A stretch of 30,867 bases of DNA from Maritimibacter sp. (GTDB lineage: Bacteria > Pseudomonadota > Alphaproteobacteria > Rhodobacterales > Rhodobacteraceae): contig JAGRMP010000226.1 in NCBI GenBank assembly GCA_020441225.1, positions 1-30,867 on the forward strand, in the 5' to 3' direction. Each line of letters begins with the position of its first letter. The first letter of the stretch is position 1. This document shows positions 7,583-17,131 of this stretch, piece after piece. The notes under the pieces are model-generated. The model did not search any database. It was not told the origin of the DNA and saw only the letters and a program-made list of their open reading frames with translations. The translations under genes were made by a program, and so were the position numbers.

Positions 7583-8812
7583 ATGTCTCGCGCATTCACC
7601 GGCCTCACCGTCATCGACACGACCCATGTCCTGGCCGGACCCTATGCAAGCTATCAGATGGCCTTGCTGGGCGCCGAGGTGATCAAGCTCGAGGCCCCGA
7701 AGGACCCCGATCAGGCGCGGTTCAACGGCACGGACCGCGATCTGGTGCGCGCGGCGATGGGCACGGCATTTCTGGCGCAGGGGGCGGGCAAGAAGGCGCT
7801 GGCCCTGGATCTCAAATCCGAAGCGGGGCGCGACGCCCTGCTGCGACTGGCCGAGACGGCGGACGTCTTCGTCGAAAACTACCGTCCCGGGGCGTTCGAG
7901 GACCTTGGCCTCGGGTACGAAGACCTCGCCGCCGTCAATCCCCGCCTGATCTATTGTTCGGTGTCCGCCTTTGGCGCCACCGGGCCGCGCGCGCACCAGA
8001 CCGGATACGACAACGTGATCCAGGCCTTCTCCGGCATCATGGACATGACCGGGCACGGCGACGACCGCCCGCTGAAATGCGGCGCGCCGGTGGTCGATTA
8101 TGCAACCGGGCTGACCGCGGCCTTTGCGATTTCCGCCGCGCTGTTCCAGCGCGAGCGCAGCGGCCGGGGGCAGAAGATCGACGTGTCGATGCTGGACGTC
8201 GCGATGACGCTGATGTCCGCCCCGGCGACGGATTTCCTCTGGACCGGCAAACACCCGAGAGCGAAAGGCAATTCCTACGCCTTTGCCACGCTGGGCCTGT
8301 ACCAGGCCGCCGACGGGCCGCTGATGATCGCCGCGTCGAACCTGCGCCAGCAGCGGCGGTTGTGGATCGGTCTCGGCCGCGAGGATCTGGTCAAATCCGA
8401 CAACCTTTCCCGCATCGATGACTACAGGACCGAGCACACGGTGCTGGCCTCGATCATCGAAACCATGCCGGCCGCCTACTGGGAAACCTTCTTCACCGAG
8501 CGGCGTGTGCCTGCGGCCCGCATCCGCCGCCTCGAAGAGGCGCTGGGGGACCCGCAGGCCGAGGCCCGCGCGCAGTTTCTGCACCTCGCGGACCCGAGTG
8601 GCCGGCTGGACGGGCTTCAGGTGCCGTCGGTGGCGTTCCGGATGTCGGGGTCCGAAACCGGGGTCAGCCTGCCGCCGCAACCGGTGGGCGCGCAGACGTC
8701 CGAGATCCTGCGTTCGGTCGGGCTTGGGGATGACGAGATCGAGGCGCTGTGCCTCGCCGGTCTGGCGCTGCAGGCGCCTGAGCTGACCTTGGGGGAAACG
8801 GTGGGACGATGA
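7583..8812 (+). CDS. CaiB/BaiF family (family III) CoA-transferase
   Basis: A 409-residue formyl-CoA-transferase-type enzyme. The family opening (VIDTTHVLAGPYASYQMALLGAEVIK), ENYRPGAFEDLGLGYE, YCSVSAFGATGP and the catalytic-Asp segment VVDYATG (D172) are all visible. Family members move CoA from one acyl-CoA to a free carboxylate via an Asp-bound anhydride. Located directly after a carboxylate transporter, it probably activates the imported acid. Its stop codon overlaps the next ATG (ATGA), so it is translationally coupled to the MmgE/PrpD gene. A close paralogue lies at 27210-28403 in this window. The start ATG has GGGAAAACGAC upstream. Donor and acceptor are unknown. Confidence 0.93.
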   Translation: MSRAFTGLTVIDTTHVLAGPYASYQMALLGAEVIKLEAPKDPDQARFNGTDRDLVRAAMGTAFLAQGAGKKALALDLKSEAGRDALLRLAETADVFVENYRPGAFEDLGLGYEDLAAVNPRLIYCSVSAFGATGPRAHQTGYDNVIQAFSGIMDMTGHGDDRPLKCGAPVVDYATGLTAAFAISAALFQRERSGRGQKIDVSMLDVAMTLMSAPATDFLWTGKHPRAKGNSYAFATLGLYQAADGPLMIAASNLRQQRRLWIGLGREDLVKSDNLSRIDDYRTEHTVLASIIETMPAAYWETFFTERRVPAARIRRLEEALGDPQAEARAQFLHLADPSGRLDGLQVPSVAFRMSGSETGVSLPPQPVGAQTSEILRSVGLGDDEIEALCLAGLALQAPELTLGETVGR

Positions 8813-10158
8813 CGCGCGCAATCGAAAGGCTGGCCGACCTTGGCGCCGGATGGCTGGAGAACCCCATCGGCGACGACGTCCGCGACGCGGTGCACTGCGC
8901 GACGCTGGACTGGTTCGCCACGACCCTGCCGGGCACGTTGCAAACGCCGGCGATGCTGCTGGCAGCCAGCGGGCTGGGCCGCGCGGGTGGCAATGCCTGG
9001 TGCTATACCGGCGAGCGGCGGCTCGATCCGCGCAGTGCGGCCTTCATCAACGGCTCGGCCAGCCACACGGTGGAATTCGACGACATCTTTCGCGACGGCG
9101 GCTATCACCCGGGATCGCCCACCTTCGCCGCCGCGCTCGCGGTGGCGCAGGATAGTGGCGCCGCGCGCGATGCCTTCGATCGCGCCGTGATCGGCGGATA
9201 CGAGGTCGGCTGCCGCATCGCCATGGCGCTGCAACCCAGCCATTACGAGAACTGGCACATCACCGGCACCGTGGGCACCTTCGGCGCGGCCACCGCCGCG
9301 GCGATGCTGCTGGGCTGCGGCCGCGACGGGATCGCCAACGCCATCGCCATCGCGGCCAGCTTTGCCGGCGGCGTGCAGCAGAACCTGCAGGGCGAAAGCA
9401 TGGTCAAGGCGATGCATCCCGGCCATGCCGCGGATGCGGGCATCCTTGCGGCCTATGCCGCCGCCGCCGGGGCGACCGGCGCCTGGGACAGCCTCGACGG
9501 TCCCAAGGGCTATGCGGCCGCAACCAGCGACGGCACCGGAAACTGGGACGCCGGTTTCGAAGGTGCGGGCGACTGGACCCCGATCACCCGCATGACGGTC
9601 AAGATCCACGGCTGCTGCGGGCATATCTTCCCCGCCCTCGACGCGCTGGACACTCTGCGCAGCGCGCACGGGTTCGGCCCCGACGAGATCGAGGCGATCC
9701 GCATCGAGGGCTACGGGCCGACCAAGGACATCTGCGACCGCCCCGACCCGCAGGTTGCGCAGGAGGCCCGGTTCAGCGCGCAATACTGCCTGTCGGCCCA
9801 GATGGTGCTGGGCGGCGTGCGGTTGGCCGCCTTCACCCCCGAAGCCCTGGCCGACGCGCAGATCCGCGCGCTCATGCCGCGCATCACCGTCGAGCGGGCC
9901 GAGGACCTGGCCGCCGAATACCCCCGCAAACGCATGGCGCGCCTGCATCTGCGGCTCAAGGACGGGCGGGCCTGGTCGCAGTTCCAGCCGTCGCGGCGCG
10001 GCGACCCGGACAACCCGATTTCGCGCGCCGATCTCGAGGCCAAGTACCGGGACCTGGCCGGGCCGGTGCTGGCGGCGACCGAACTGGACCGACTGCGGAA
10101 CATCATCCTCGACGGCACCGAATTGCCCGATGCCGTGACGAGAACCCCGAGCGAATAA
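8809..10158 (+). CDS. MmgE/PrpD family protein
   Basis: A 449-residue protein of the 2-methylcitrate dehydratase/aconitate decarboxylase/iminodisuccinate epimerase superfamily. Family landmarks include NGSASHTVEFDDIF (residues about 82-95), a GYEVGCRIA helix, HITGTVGTFGAATAAAMLLG, the middle KAMHPGHAADAGILAA segment and a later HGCCGHIFPALDAL. These residues line the active site in PrpD-like structures. Members dehydrate, decarboxylate or epimerise small di- and tricarboxylates. Within a TTT/CoA-transferase operon it may act on the imported acid itself. It overlaps the CoA-transferase gene by 4 bp and is followed by an enoyl-CoA hydratase gene after 47 bp. The exact reaction cannot be assigned. 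Confidence 0.9.
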   Translation: MTRAIERLADLGAGWLENPIGDDVRDAVHCATLDWFATTLPGTLQTPAMLLAASGLGRAGGNAWCYTGERRLDPRSAAFINGSASHTVEFDDIFRDGGYHPGSPTFAAALAVAQDSGAARDAFDRAVIGGYEVGCRIAMALQPSHYENWHITGTVGTFGAATAAAMLLGCGRDGIANAIAIAASFAGGVQQNLQGESMVKAMHPGHAADAGILAAYAAAAGATGAWDSLDGPKGYAAATSDGTGNWDAGFEGAGDWTPITRMTVKIHGCCGHIFPALDALDTLRSAHGFGPDEIEAIRIEGYGPTKDICDRPDPQVAQEARFSAQYCLSAQMVLGGVRLAAFTPEALADAQIRALMPRITVERAEDLAAEYPRKRMARLHLRLKDGRAWSQFQPSRRGDPDNPISRADLEAKYRDLAGPVLAATELDRLRNIILDGTELPDAVTRTPSE

Positions 10159-10205
10159 CAGGTGAAATGGCAGTTTCGGCTGCACCAAGACGAGAAGGAA
10201 GCCCC

Positions 10206-11006
10206 ATGGACACCGCAGTTTCCCTGCCAGAGTTCATCATCGTGTCGCAGGACGACGGGATCGCGACGATCACGCTGAACCGTCCCGACAAGCGCAACGC
10301 GATCAACGACCAGATGCGCGCCGAACTCATTTCCGCCTTTGCCGAAGCCGATGCCGACAAGGACGTGCGCGCCATCATCCTGACCGGCGCGGGCAAGGGC
10401 TTCTGCTCGGGCGGCGATATCGCGGGCATGCGGGCGCGGCTGGACGCCCCGACCGGCGAGGTGGCGTTCAACGGCTGGAAGCGGCAGAAGAACACCCATC
10501 GCGGCGTCGCCGCCATCCATGGCGTCACCAAGCCGGTGATCGCGGCGGTGAACGGCGGGGCCTACGGTCTTGGCCTCGACATGGCGCTGGCCTGCGATTT
10601 CATCATCGCCGCCGAGGGCGCCAAGATGTCGATGAGCTTCGTCAAGCGCGGTCTCGTGTCGGACGGTGGGGGCATGTATTTCCTGCCGCGCCGGGTGGGT
10701 CTGTCGAAGGCCAAGGAACTGATCTTTTCCGCCAAGGTCGTCGAGACCGACGAGGCGCAGGCCATCGGCATGGTCGACCGCGTCGTGGCGCCCGAGGCGT
10801 TGCTGGCCGAGGCGCACGCCTGGGCCAAGGAGCTGACCGTCGGTTCGGCCACCGCCATCGCGTTGACCAAGGAGATCATCGACAAGACCTTCGAACGTTC
10901 CGACGAGGAGATCTTCGCGCTGGGCCGCGAGGCGCAGGCGGTGTGCTACACCACCGCCGAGCACCGCAAGTCGGTCGAAGATTTCCTCGCCAAGCTGTCG
11001 AAATAG
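10206..11006 (+). CDS. Enoyl-CoA hydratase/isomerase family protein
   Basis: A 266-residue single crotonase domain. Oxyanion-hole regions are present: KRNAINDQM near 29, GAGKGFCSGGDIAGM near 62, and NGGAYGLGLDMALACD near 116-131. The two hydratase glutamates are not conserved: the first position is Asp (D125), and the second motif reads FVKRGLVSDGGG, with Asp at 153 in the isomerase/PaaG-like position. That pattern points to an isomerase, PaaG-like or other crotonase activity rather than a plain hydratase. The ATG at 10206 is chosen because AAGGAAG is just upstream; in-frame codons back to 10167 are less likely. It probably processes the CoA thioester produced in this operon. Confidence 0.9.
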   Translation: MDTAVSLPEFIIVSQDDGIATITLNRPDKRNAINDQMRAELISAFAEADADKDVRAIILTGAGKGFCSGGDIAGMRARLDAPTGEVAFNGWKRQKNTHRGVAAIHGVTKPVIAAVNGGAYGLGLDMALACDFIIAAEGAKMSMSFVKRGLVSDGGGMYFLPRRVGLSKAKELIFSAKVVETDEAQAIGMVDRVVAPEALLAEAHAWAKELTVGSATAIALTKEIIDKTFERSDEEIFALGREAQAVCYTTAEHRKSVEDFLAKLSK

Positions 11007-11017
11007 GGGACGGGGCA

Positions 11018-13084
11018 ATGTCGAACATGCAAGCCATCCTGAATCCGGCCAGCGTCGCTGTGGTCGGGGCGTCGAACGATCCGGCCAAGCTGACCGGGCG
11101 CCCGATCGCCTTTTTGCAGAAACAGGGCTTTGCCGGAGCGATCTATCCGATCAATCCGCGCTACGAGGAAATCGCCGGGCTGAAGAGCTATGCCGCGGTC
11201 GCGGACCTGCCCGAGGCGCCCGACCTGGGTCTCGTGCTGGTCGGCGCGCACCGGGTGATCGACGCGGTCCGCGATCTGTCGGCGCGTGGCACCCGCGCGG
11301 CGGTCGTGCTGGCGTCGGGCTTTGGCGAGGCGGGCGAAGAGGGCCGCAAGCGGCAGGAAGAGCTGCGCGAGGCCGCGGGCGAGATGCGGATCCTCGGGCC
11401 GAACACGATCGGCCTGGTGAACCTGACCGACGGCATTCCGCTGACCGCCTCGGGCGCGATGGAGGTGGACGATTTCCCGGCGGGCAGGATCGCGCTCTTG
11501 TCGCAATCGGGTGGCATCCTGGGGTCGCTCCTGTCGCGGGCCGTGGCGCGGGGCATCGGTTTTTCCAAGCTGGTCGCCACCGGCAACGAAGCCGATCTGG
11601 AGGTCTCGGACTTTCTCGAGGCGCTGGCCGAGGATGACGCGACACAGGTCGTCGCGCTGTATCTCGAGACCATCCGCAACGTGACCCGGTTCCGCACCGC
11701 GGCCGCCAAGGCGATTGCCGCCGGCAAGTCCATCGTCGCCTACAAGGTGGGCCGCTCGGAATCCGGCGCGCGGTCGGCGGTGTCGCACACCGGCGCGCTG
11801 GCAGGCGCCGACGAGGTCTATGACGCGCTGTTCAAACAGCTCGGCATCATTCGGGCCCAGACCTTTGCCGATTTGCTGGATATCCCGGCGGCGCTGGCGC
11901 AGGGCCGGACGATGAAGGGCAACCGCGTCGCCATCGTCACTTCGACCGGCGGTGCCGCCTCGGTGGTGGCGGACAATGTCGGCCTGTCCGGGCTCGACAT
12001 GCCCACGCCGGACAAGGAGACCGGCGAAAAGCTGCAGGCGCTGGACCTCAAGGAGGCCGAGCTCGACCGCAACCCGATCGACGTGACGCTGGCCGGGCTG
12101 CGGCCGGATCTGTTCCGCTCGATCCTGAAGATCCTCGTGGAAAGCCCCAGCTATGACGCGATTGTCGTGGTGGTGGGCTCGTCGTCCATTGCCCAGCCGG
12201 ATCTGGTCGCGACGCCGGTGCTCGACTCGCTGGCCCTGACCGACAAGCCGATCCTGGCCTATGTCAGCCCGGATGCGCCCAATATCGTGCGCACGCTCAA
12301 CACCCGCGGCATTCCGGCCTTTGCTGCTCCCGAAAGCTGCGCATCGGCGCTGCACGCCCTGGCCACACCGATCGGTGCATCGCAGGATGGCGGCTCGAAC
12401 GCCCGGGATATCGATTGCAGCGATATCGCGCCCGGGGCGCTGAACGAGGCGGAGGCGAAGAAGCTCTTTGCCCGGTTCGGCGTTTCCGTCACCCGCGAGG
12501 TCACGGCGGAGACGCCGGAAGAGGCCGCAGCGATGGCGAAGGCGTTCGACGGCCCCGTGGTCATCAAGATCCTGTCCAACGAGATCCTGCACAAGTCCGA
12601 GGTCGGCGGTGTCGCGCTGAACATCGACCCCGCCGAGGTGGGCGGCGAATGCCAGGCGATGCTGGACCGGGTGCGCGCCGCAACCGATGCCAAGGTCGAC
12701 GGGTTCCTGGTGCAGGAAATGGTCAGGGGCGGGGTCGAGATGCTCCTCGGCTTCAACCGCGATCCGCAGTTGGGGGCTTACGCCCTGCTCGGCGCGGGCG
12801 GCGTGACGACGGAGCTCTACAAGGACGCGGCGATCCGGCTCTTGCCGCTCGACCGGACCAGCGCGCGCGACATGATCGACGAGATCAAGGCCGGCGCGCT
12901 CCTGAAGGGTTTCCGGGGCAGTCCCAAGGCGGATATCGAGGCGTTGATCGACACGATGGTCGCCTTCTCGTCCATGGCGGAAACGCTGGAGGACCGCCTG
13001 TCCGAGGCCGAGATCAACCCGGTCTTCGTTCTGCCCGAAGGGCAGGGCACGCGGGCGGGCGACAGCCTGATCGTTCTCGACTGA
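11018..13084 (+). CDS. ADP-forming acyl-CoA synthetase (acetate-CoA ligase family), fused subunits
   Basis: A 688-residue protein with the domain order of NDP-forming acyl-CoA synthetases: CoA-binding Rossmann domain (residues about 5-130, PASVAVVGASNDPAK), succinyl-CoA-ligase-like domains (about 150-450, LLSQSGGILGSLL and SHTGALAGADE with H257), and a C-terminal ATP-grasp domain (about 470-680, ILHKSEVGGVALN with H525). The two histidines correspond to the phosphohistidine positions of the alpha and beta parts in ADP-forming acetyl-CoA synthetases. It interconverts acid + ATP + CoA with acyl-CoA + ADP + Pi. It begins 11 bp after the ECH stop, with GGGGACGGGG as ribosome site. It could activate the imported acid or recover ATP from the final acyl-CoA. 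Confidence 0.92.
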   Translation: MSNMQAILNPASVAVVGASNDPAKLTGRPIAFLQKQGFAGAIYPINPRYEEIAGLKSYAAVADLPEAPDLGLVLVGAHRVIDAVRDLSARGTRAAVVLASGFGEAGEEGRKRQEELREAAGEMRILGPNTIGLVNLTDGIPLTASGAMEVDDFPAGRIALLSQSGGILGSLLSRAVARGIGFSKLVATGNEADLEVSDFLEALAEDDATQVVALYLETIRNVTRFRTAAAKAIAAGKSIVAYKVGRSESGARSAVSHTGALAGADEVYDALFKQLGIIRAQTFADLLDIPAALAQGRTMKGNRVAIVTSTGGAASVVADNVGLSGLDMPTPDKETGEKLQALDLKEAELDRNPIDVTLAGLRPDLFRSILKILVESPSYDAIVVVVGSSSIAQPDLVATPVLDSLALTDKPILAYVSPDAPNIVRTLNTRGIPAFAAPESCASALHALATPIGASQDGGSNARDIDCSDIAPGALNEAEAKKLFARFGVSVTREVTAETPEEAAAMAKAFDGPVVIKILSNEILHKSEVGGVALNIDPAEVGGECQAMLDRVRAATDAKVDGFLVQEMVRGGVEMLLGFNRDPQLGAYALLGAGGVTTELYKDAAIRLLPLDRTSARDMIDEIKAGALLKGFRGSPKADIEALIDTMVAFSSMAETLEDRLSEAEINPVFVLPEGQGTRAGDSLIVLD

Positions 13085-13100
13085 GCCGATTTCCCATTGA

Positions 13101-13130
13101 CCCCGGCGGCGGGCCGATCCGCCGCCGGGG
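13101..13130 (+). other. 12-bp GC hairpin between synthetase and thiolase genes
   Basis: CCCCGGCGGCGG (13101-13112) pairs perfectly with CCGCCGCCGGGG (13119-13130) across a six-base loop. It sits 16 bp after the synthetase stop and 24 bp before the thiolase ATG. No U-tract follows. It could be a rho-independent-like pause site or an mRNA stabiliser that sets thiolase expression relative to the upstream genes. Confidence 0.6.
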
Positions 13131-13154
13131 ATTGCTGCTGCAAGGATGGATCCC

Positions 13155-14354
<1,200 letters not shown>

Positions 14355-14486
14355 CCTCGCGGCCCCGGCCCGATGTAGACATGGGGTCAGGCGACCGGAC
14401 GGCGCTGCACGGGGACGTGCCATTCGGACGTCCACCCGCATCCGGTCATCCCTGCATGCGAGGCATCAGTATCGGCAAAACGGAAC

Positions 14487-15413
14487 ATGACGAGCCCAAT
14501 TCCTCCTCTCAATCCGCTCCGCACCTTCGAGGTCGCCGCACGCCTGTGCAGCCTGACGCTTGCGGCGGAGGAACTGAATGTCAGTCAGGTTGCCGTGAGC
14601 CGGCAGGTCAAGACGCTGGAGGATTACCTTGGGGTGACGCTGTTCAGGCGGCTGCACCGCGGGGTCGAGCTGACCGACGAGGGGCGCCAATTGTACGAAG
14701 GCATCGCCCATGCCTTCCAGGATATTGCCACCGCGTCGCGGCGCGTCTCCCGGCGCGGACGGCGCGACATTCTGGCCATCCAATCCTACACGACCTTTTC
14801 CCAGCGCTGGCTGATCCCGCGCCTGACGAACTTTCACGACAAGCATCCCCGGATCGAGGTGCGGCTGAGTTCCTCGATCGCCCCGGTCGACTTCGAAAGC
14901 CAGAACCTCGACGCCGCGATCCGGGCCGGGAAAGGCGACTGGCCCGAGCTGCATTCCGAAAAGCTGGTGGATGTCGAGCTGATCCCGATCTGCACGCCGG
15001 ACTACCGGCAGCAGCACGACCTGGCGGAACCGAACGACCTCGCCCGTGTCCGACTGCTGCATTCCATGGCCCGGCCGACGGACTGGGCGGCGTGGATCAA
15101 GCGGGTGGGGGCCGATGTCGATCCGGAACCGGGCATCCGGTTCGAAAGCTCGGCCCTGGCCTACGAGGCGGCGTCGATGGACGGCGGCGTTGCGCTGGCG
15201 GTCAAGATCTTCGTCAAGCGCCAGTTGCAGGACGGTAACCTCGTCGCCCCGTTCGGCGATCTGACCTGCTACAGTGGCGAGGGCTATTTCCTGACCTGGC
15301 CAAGGAGCACCACCCCCTCACGCACGCTCATCAAGTTCCTCGACTGGATGCGCGAGCGCATTCAGGTCGAGAACCCCGAGCGCGAAGGGGGCGAGACCTC
15401 TTCGAGCGGTTGA
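14487..15413 (+). CDS. LysR-family regulator, GcvA type (copy 1)
   Basis: A 308-residue LysR regulator. The N-terminal winged helix-turn-helix occupies about residues 8-66 (LNPLRTFEVAARLCSLTLAA, then QVAVSRQVKTLEDYLGVTLF). The effector-binding domain begins near 95 (DILAIQSYTTFSQRWLIPRL) and has the GcvA-like pattern LDAAIRAGKGDWP and SSALAYEAASMDGGVAL. It follows the thiolase by about 130 bp on the same strand and may regulate the catabolic operon or the neighbouring divergent units. It is closely related to the LysR gene facing it (15362-16372): by eye about two thirds of residues match over the first 165. The last 52 bp overlap that gene in antisense. The ribosome site is weak. Confidence 0.93.
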   Translation: MTSPIPPLNPLRTFEVAARLCSLTLAAEELNVSQVAVSRQVKTLEDYLGVTLFRRLHRGVELTDEGRQLYEGIAHAFQDIATASRRVSRRGRRDILAIQSYTTFSQRWLIPRLTNFHDKHPRIEVRLSSSIAPVDFESQNLDAAIRAGKGDWPELHSEKLVDVELIPICTPDYRQQHDLAEPNDLARVRLLHSMARPTDWAAWIKRVGADVDPEPGIRFESSALAYEAASMDGGVALAVKIFVKRQLQDGNLVAPFGDLTCYSGEGYFLTWPRSTTPSRTLIKFLDWMRERIQVENPEREGGETSSSG

Positions 15414-16372
15414 TCCGGTGCCAGCTCCGATGCCGGCTCCGGGGCCGGCTCCGGGGCCTCTCCCGCCCCCCCGGCTTCGTCCGGGGCAAAGTGGATGCGA
15501 ATCCAGTCGAGGAATTTCAGCAGCGGTGACGATGGCGGTTCGTCCTTCGGCCAGGTCAGGTAGTAGCTTTCGCCGGTCCGGCACCCCTGTTCGAACGGCG
15601 CGACCAGGGTTCCGGCGCGCAGCTGGGTCTGGACGAAATGGCGGTTCGCGATCGCGACCCCCAGATCCATGAGCGCGCCCTCGTAGGCCAGCGCGCTGTT
15701 TTCGAACAGCAGGCGGTTGTTCGGTGCGAACCCTGCGCCGACCGACGTCAACCACGACGACCAGTCCCTCGGCCGGGCCATGGAATGCAGGAGTTTGACC
15801 TTGGCCAGGTCCTCGATCCGGTCCAAAGGATGCTCGGCGAGGAAGCGCGGGGAGCAGACCGGGATCAGCTCCATGTCCGCCAGCTTTTCGGCGTGCAGGC
15901 CCGGCCAGTTGCCGTCGCCGCCGCGAATGGCCGCATCGAGGTTGTCGGTATCGAAATCCGCGGGCTCGGGAGACGAGGACAGGCGGACCTCGATCCGGGG
16001 TTGTGCCTTGTGAAAATCTCCGAGCCGCGGCATCAGCCAGCCGCGCGAAAACGTGACATAGGACTGGATCGCCAGAATGTTGCGCTGACCCCGGCGCGAC
16101 ACGGTCTTGGTCGCGTCCTCGATGTCCTGGAACGCCTGGCCGATGCCCTTGAACAGCAGGATGCCCTCGCGCGTCAGCTCGATGCCGCGGTTGAGGCGGC
16201 GGAACAGGGTGACCCCCATGTAATCCTCGAGCACCCGGACCTGTCGGCTGACGGCGACCTGGCTGACGTTGAGCTCCTCTGCCGCGAGGGTCAGGCTGTT
16301 GTGCCGTGCCGCGGCCTCGAACGCCTTGAGCGGATTGAGGGGCGGCAGGGTGCGGTTGGGAACAGATGGCAT
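15362..16372 (-). CDS. LysR-family regulator, GcvA type (copy 2)
   Basis: A 336-residue LysR regulator with HTH at about residues 10-70 (LKAFEAAARHNSLTLAAEEL, QVAVSRQVRVLEDYMG) and a GcvA-type effector domain (ILAIQSYVTFSRGWLMPRL, LDAAIRGGDGNWPGL, ENSALAYEGALMDLGVAI). The start ATG at 16372 is preferred because its protein aligns with the other copy from MPSVPNRTLPPLNPL; an upstream in-frame start at 16435 would add 21 residues with no family match. The C-terminus carries a proline/glutamate-rich low-complexity tail (APEPAPEPASEL) encoded by a 12-bp tandem repeat. It is convergent and overlaps copy 1 by 52 bp. The ribosome site is weak. Confidence 0.92.
   Translation of the reverse strand: MPSVPNRTLPPLNPLKAFEAAARHNSLTLAAEELNVSQVAVSRQVRVLEDYMGVTLFRRLNRGIELTREGILLFKGIGQAFQDIEDATKTVSRRGQRNILAIQSYVTFSRGWLMPRLGDFHKAQPRIEVRLSSSPEPADFDTDNLDAAIRGGDGNWPGLHAEKLADMELIPVCSPRFLAEHPLDRIEDLAKVKLLHSMARPRDWSSWLTSVGAGFAPNNRLLFENSALAYEGALMDLGVAIANRHFVQTQLRAGTLVAPFEQGCRTGESYYLTWPKDEPPSSPLLKFLDWIRIHFAPDEAGGAGEAPEPAPEPASELAPDQPLEEVSPPSRSGFST
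15418..15465. repeat. 12-bp tandem repeat inside LysR copy 2 tail
   Basis: Four imperfect 12-base units (types GTGCCAGCTCCG, ATGCCGGCTCCG, GGGCCGGCTCCG, GGGCCTCTCCCG) lie in the 3' part of the minus-strand LysR gene. They encode its Ala-Pro-Glu-Pro-like tail on that strand. The 12-base period keeps frame (four codons), so copy-number change would lengthen or shorten the tail without a frameshift. Confidence 0.7.
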
Positions 16373-16608
16373 TTCAACATCCCATGCAACGCGCGACGAG
16401 CAGGCGAAATATTGCCTGCACTCAAAACAGGCCAATCGGCTTACATGGTCAACGGTTCGACCTGTTCCCCAGTATGGTGAGGAACGGCGATGCGGTCAAT
16501 CTCGGGCAAGCCCGAATGTGCCTGGCGGCAGAACAGGCCGGAAATCCTGGCCGGGTCCAGGTGTCTCCGGTGACTTGCAGGGACGGGGGGAAGGGTGATA
16601 CATAATCA

Positions 16609-16648
16609 ATACAAGATAAAAATTGTATGCCGAAATGTAGCGCTACAT
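16609..16648. promoter_or_regulatory. AT-rich inverted repeat and 14-bp palindrome upstream of DUF983 gene
   Basis: ATACAA (16609-16614) and TTGTAT (16623-16628) form an inverted repeat in an AT-rich stretch that stands out from the GC-rich surroundings. Seven bases downstream, ATGTAGCGCTACAT (16635-16648) is a perfect 14-base palindrome. The octamer ATTGTATG at 16622-16629 also occurs in the two direct repeats between mocR and the nit operon. This is the probable promoter/operator zone of the DUF983 gene. The rest of the 16373-16693 gap shows no supportable gene. Confidence 0.5.
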
Positions 16649-16693
16649 ATCCGCAGTGAGCGTTTCCCCGCGCCTGGAAGAAGGAACCCCGTG

Positions 16694-17131
16694 ATGTCCG
16701 GCACCGAAGTCGAAATCGGCACGCCCCATGATCTCAGCGCCGCGCTGAAGCGCGGAATTCGGTGCAAATGCCCGAATTGCGGCGAGGGGGCCGTGTTCAA
16801 GGGCTACCTGAAGGTCCGGCCCGACTGTGCGGTCTGCGGGCTCGATTTCACTCCGCAGCGGGCGGATGACGGCCCCGCCTATATCGTGATCCTGCTTGTC
16901 GGGCACCTCATGGGCTTTCTGCTCCCGGTGGCTTTCGAGGTCTTCGGCGACAACACCCTGCTGGTGGCCGGCCTGCTGTCGGCGATCGCGGTGCCTTCGT
17001 CGCTGGCCCTGTTGCCGCCGGTGAAGGCGATGTTCGTGGCCTTTCAGTGGGCCAAGGGGATGCACGGCTTCGGGCGGGCGCAGGACGCCGCCGCCGTCAG
17101 CCGAGAAACGCGCTGTGCTGAAGGCTGTTGA
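16694..17131 (+). CDS. DUF983 family membrane protein with zinc-ribbon
   Basis: A 145-residue protein. An N-terminal zinc-ribbon-like motif has CPNC at residues 26-29 (KRGIRCKCPNCGEG) and CAVC at 45-48. Two hydrophobic membrane segments follow, at about 60-80 and 86-108 (AYIVILLVGHLMGFLLPV; LLVAGLLSAIAVPSSLALL). This is the DUF983 (COG5349) architecture common in alphaproteobacteria; its function is not established. The ATG at 16694 is 8 bases after AGGA; the adjacent GTG at 16691 is an alternative. The 3' end overlaps the convergent mocR gene by 35 bp. Confidence 0.88.
   Translation: MSGTEVEIGTPHDLSAALKRGIRCKCPNCGEGAVFKGYLKVRPDCAVCGLDFTPQRADDGPAYIVILLVGHLMGFLLPVAFEVFGDNTLLVAGLLSAIAVPSSLALLPPVKAMFVAFQWAKGMHGFGRAQDAAAVSRETRCAEGC

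Noticed and set aside
6509..8821. Minus-strand open frame of 770 codons opposite tctC and the CoA-transferase
   Set aside because: It spans two real genes and their gap, has no recognisable domain, and has shadow-like composition.
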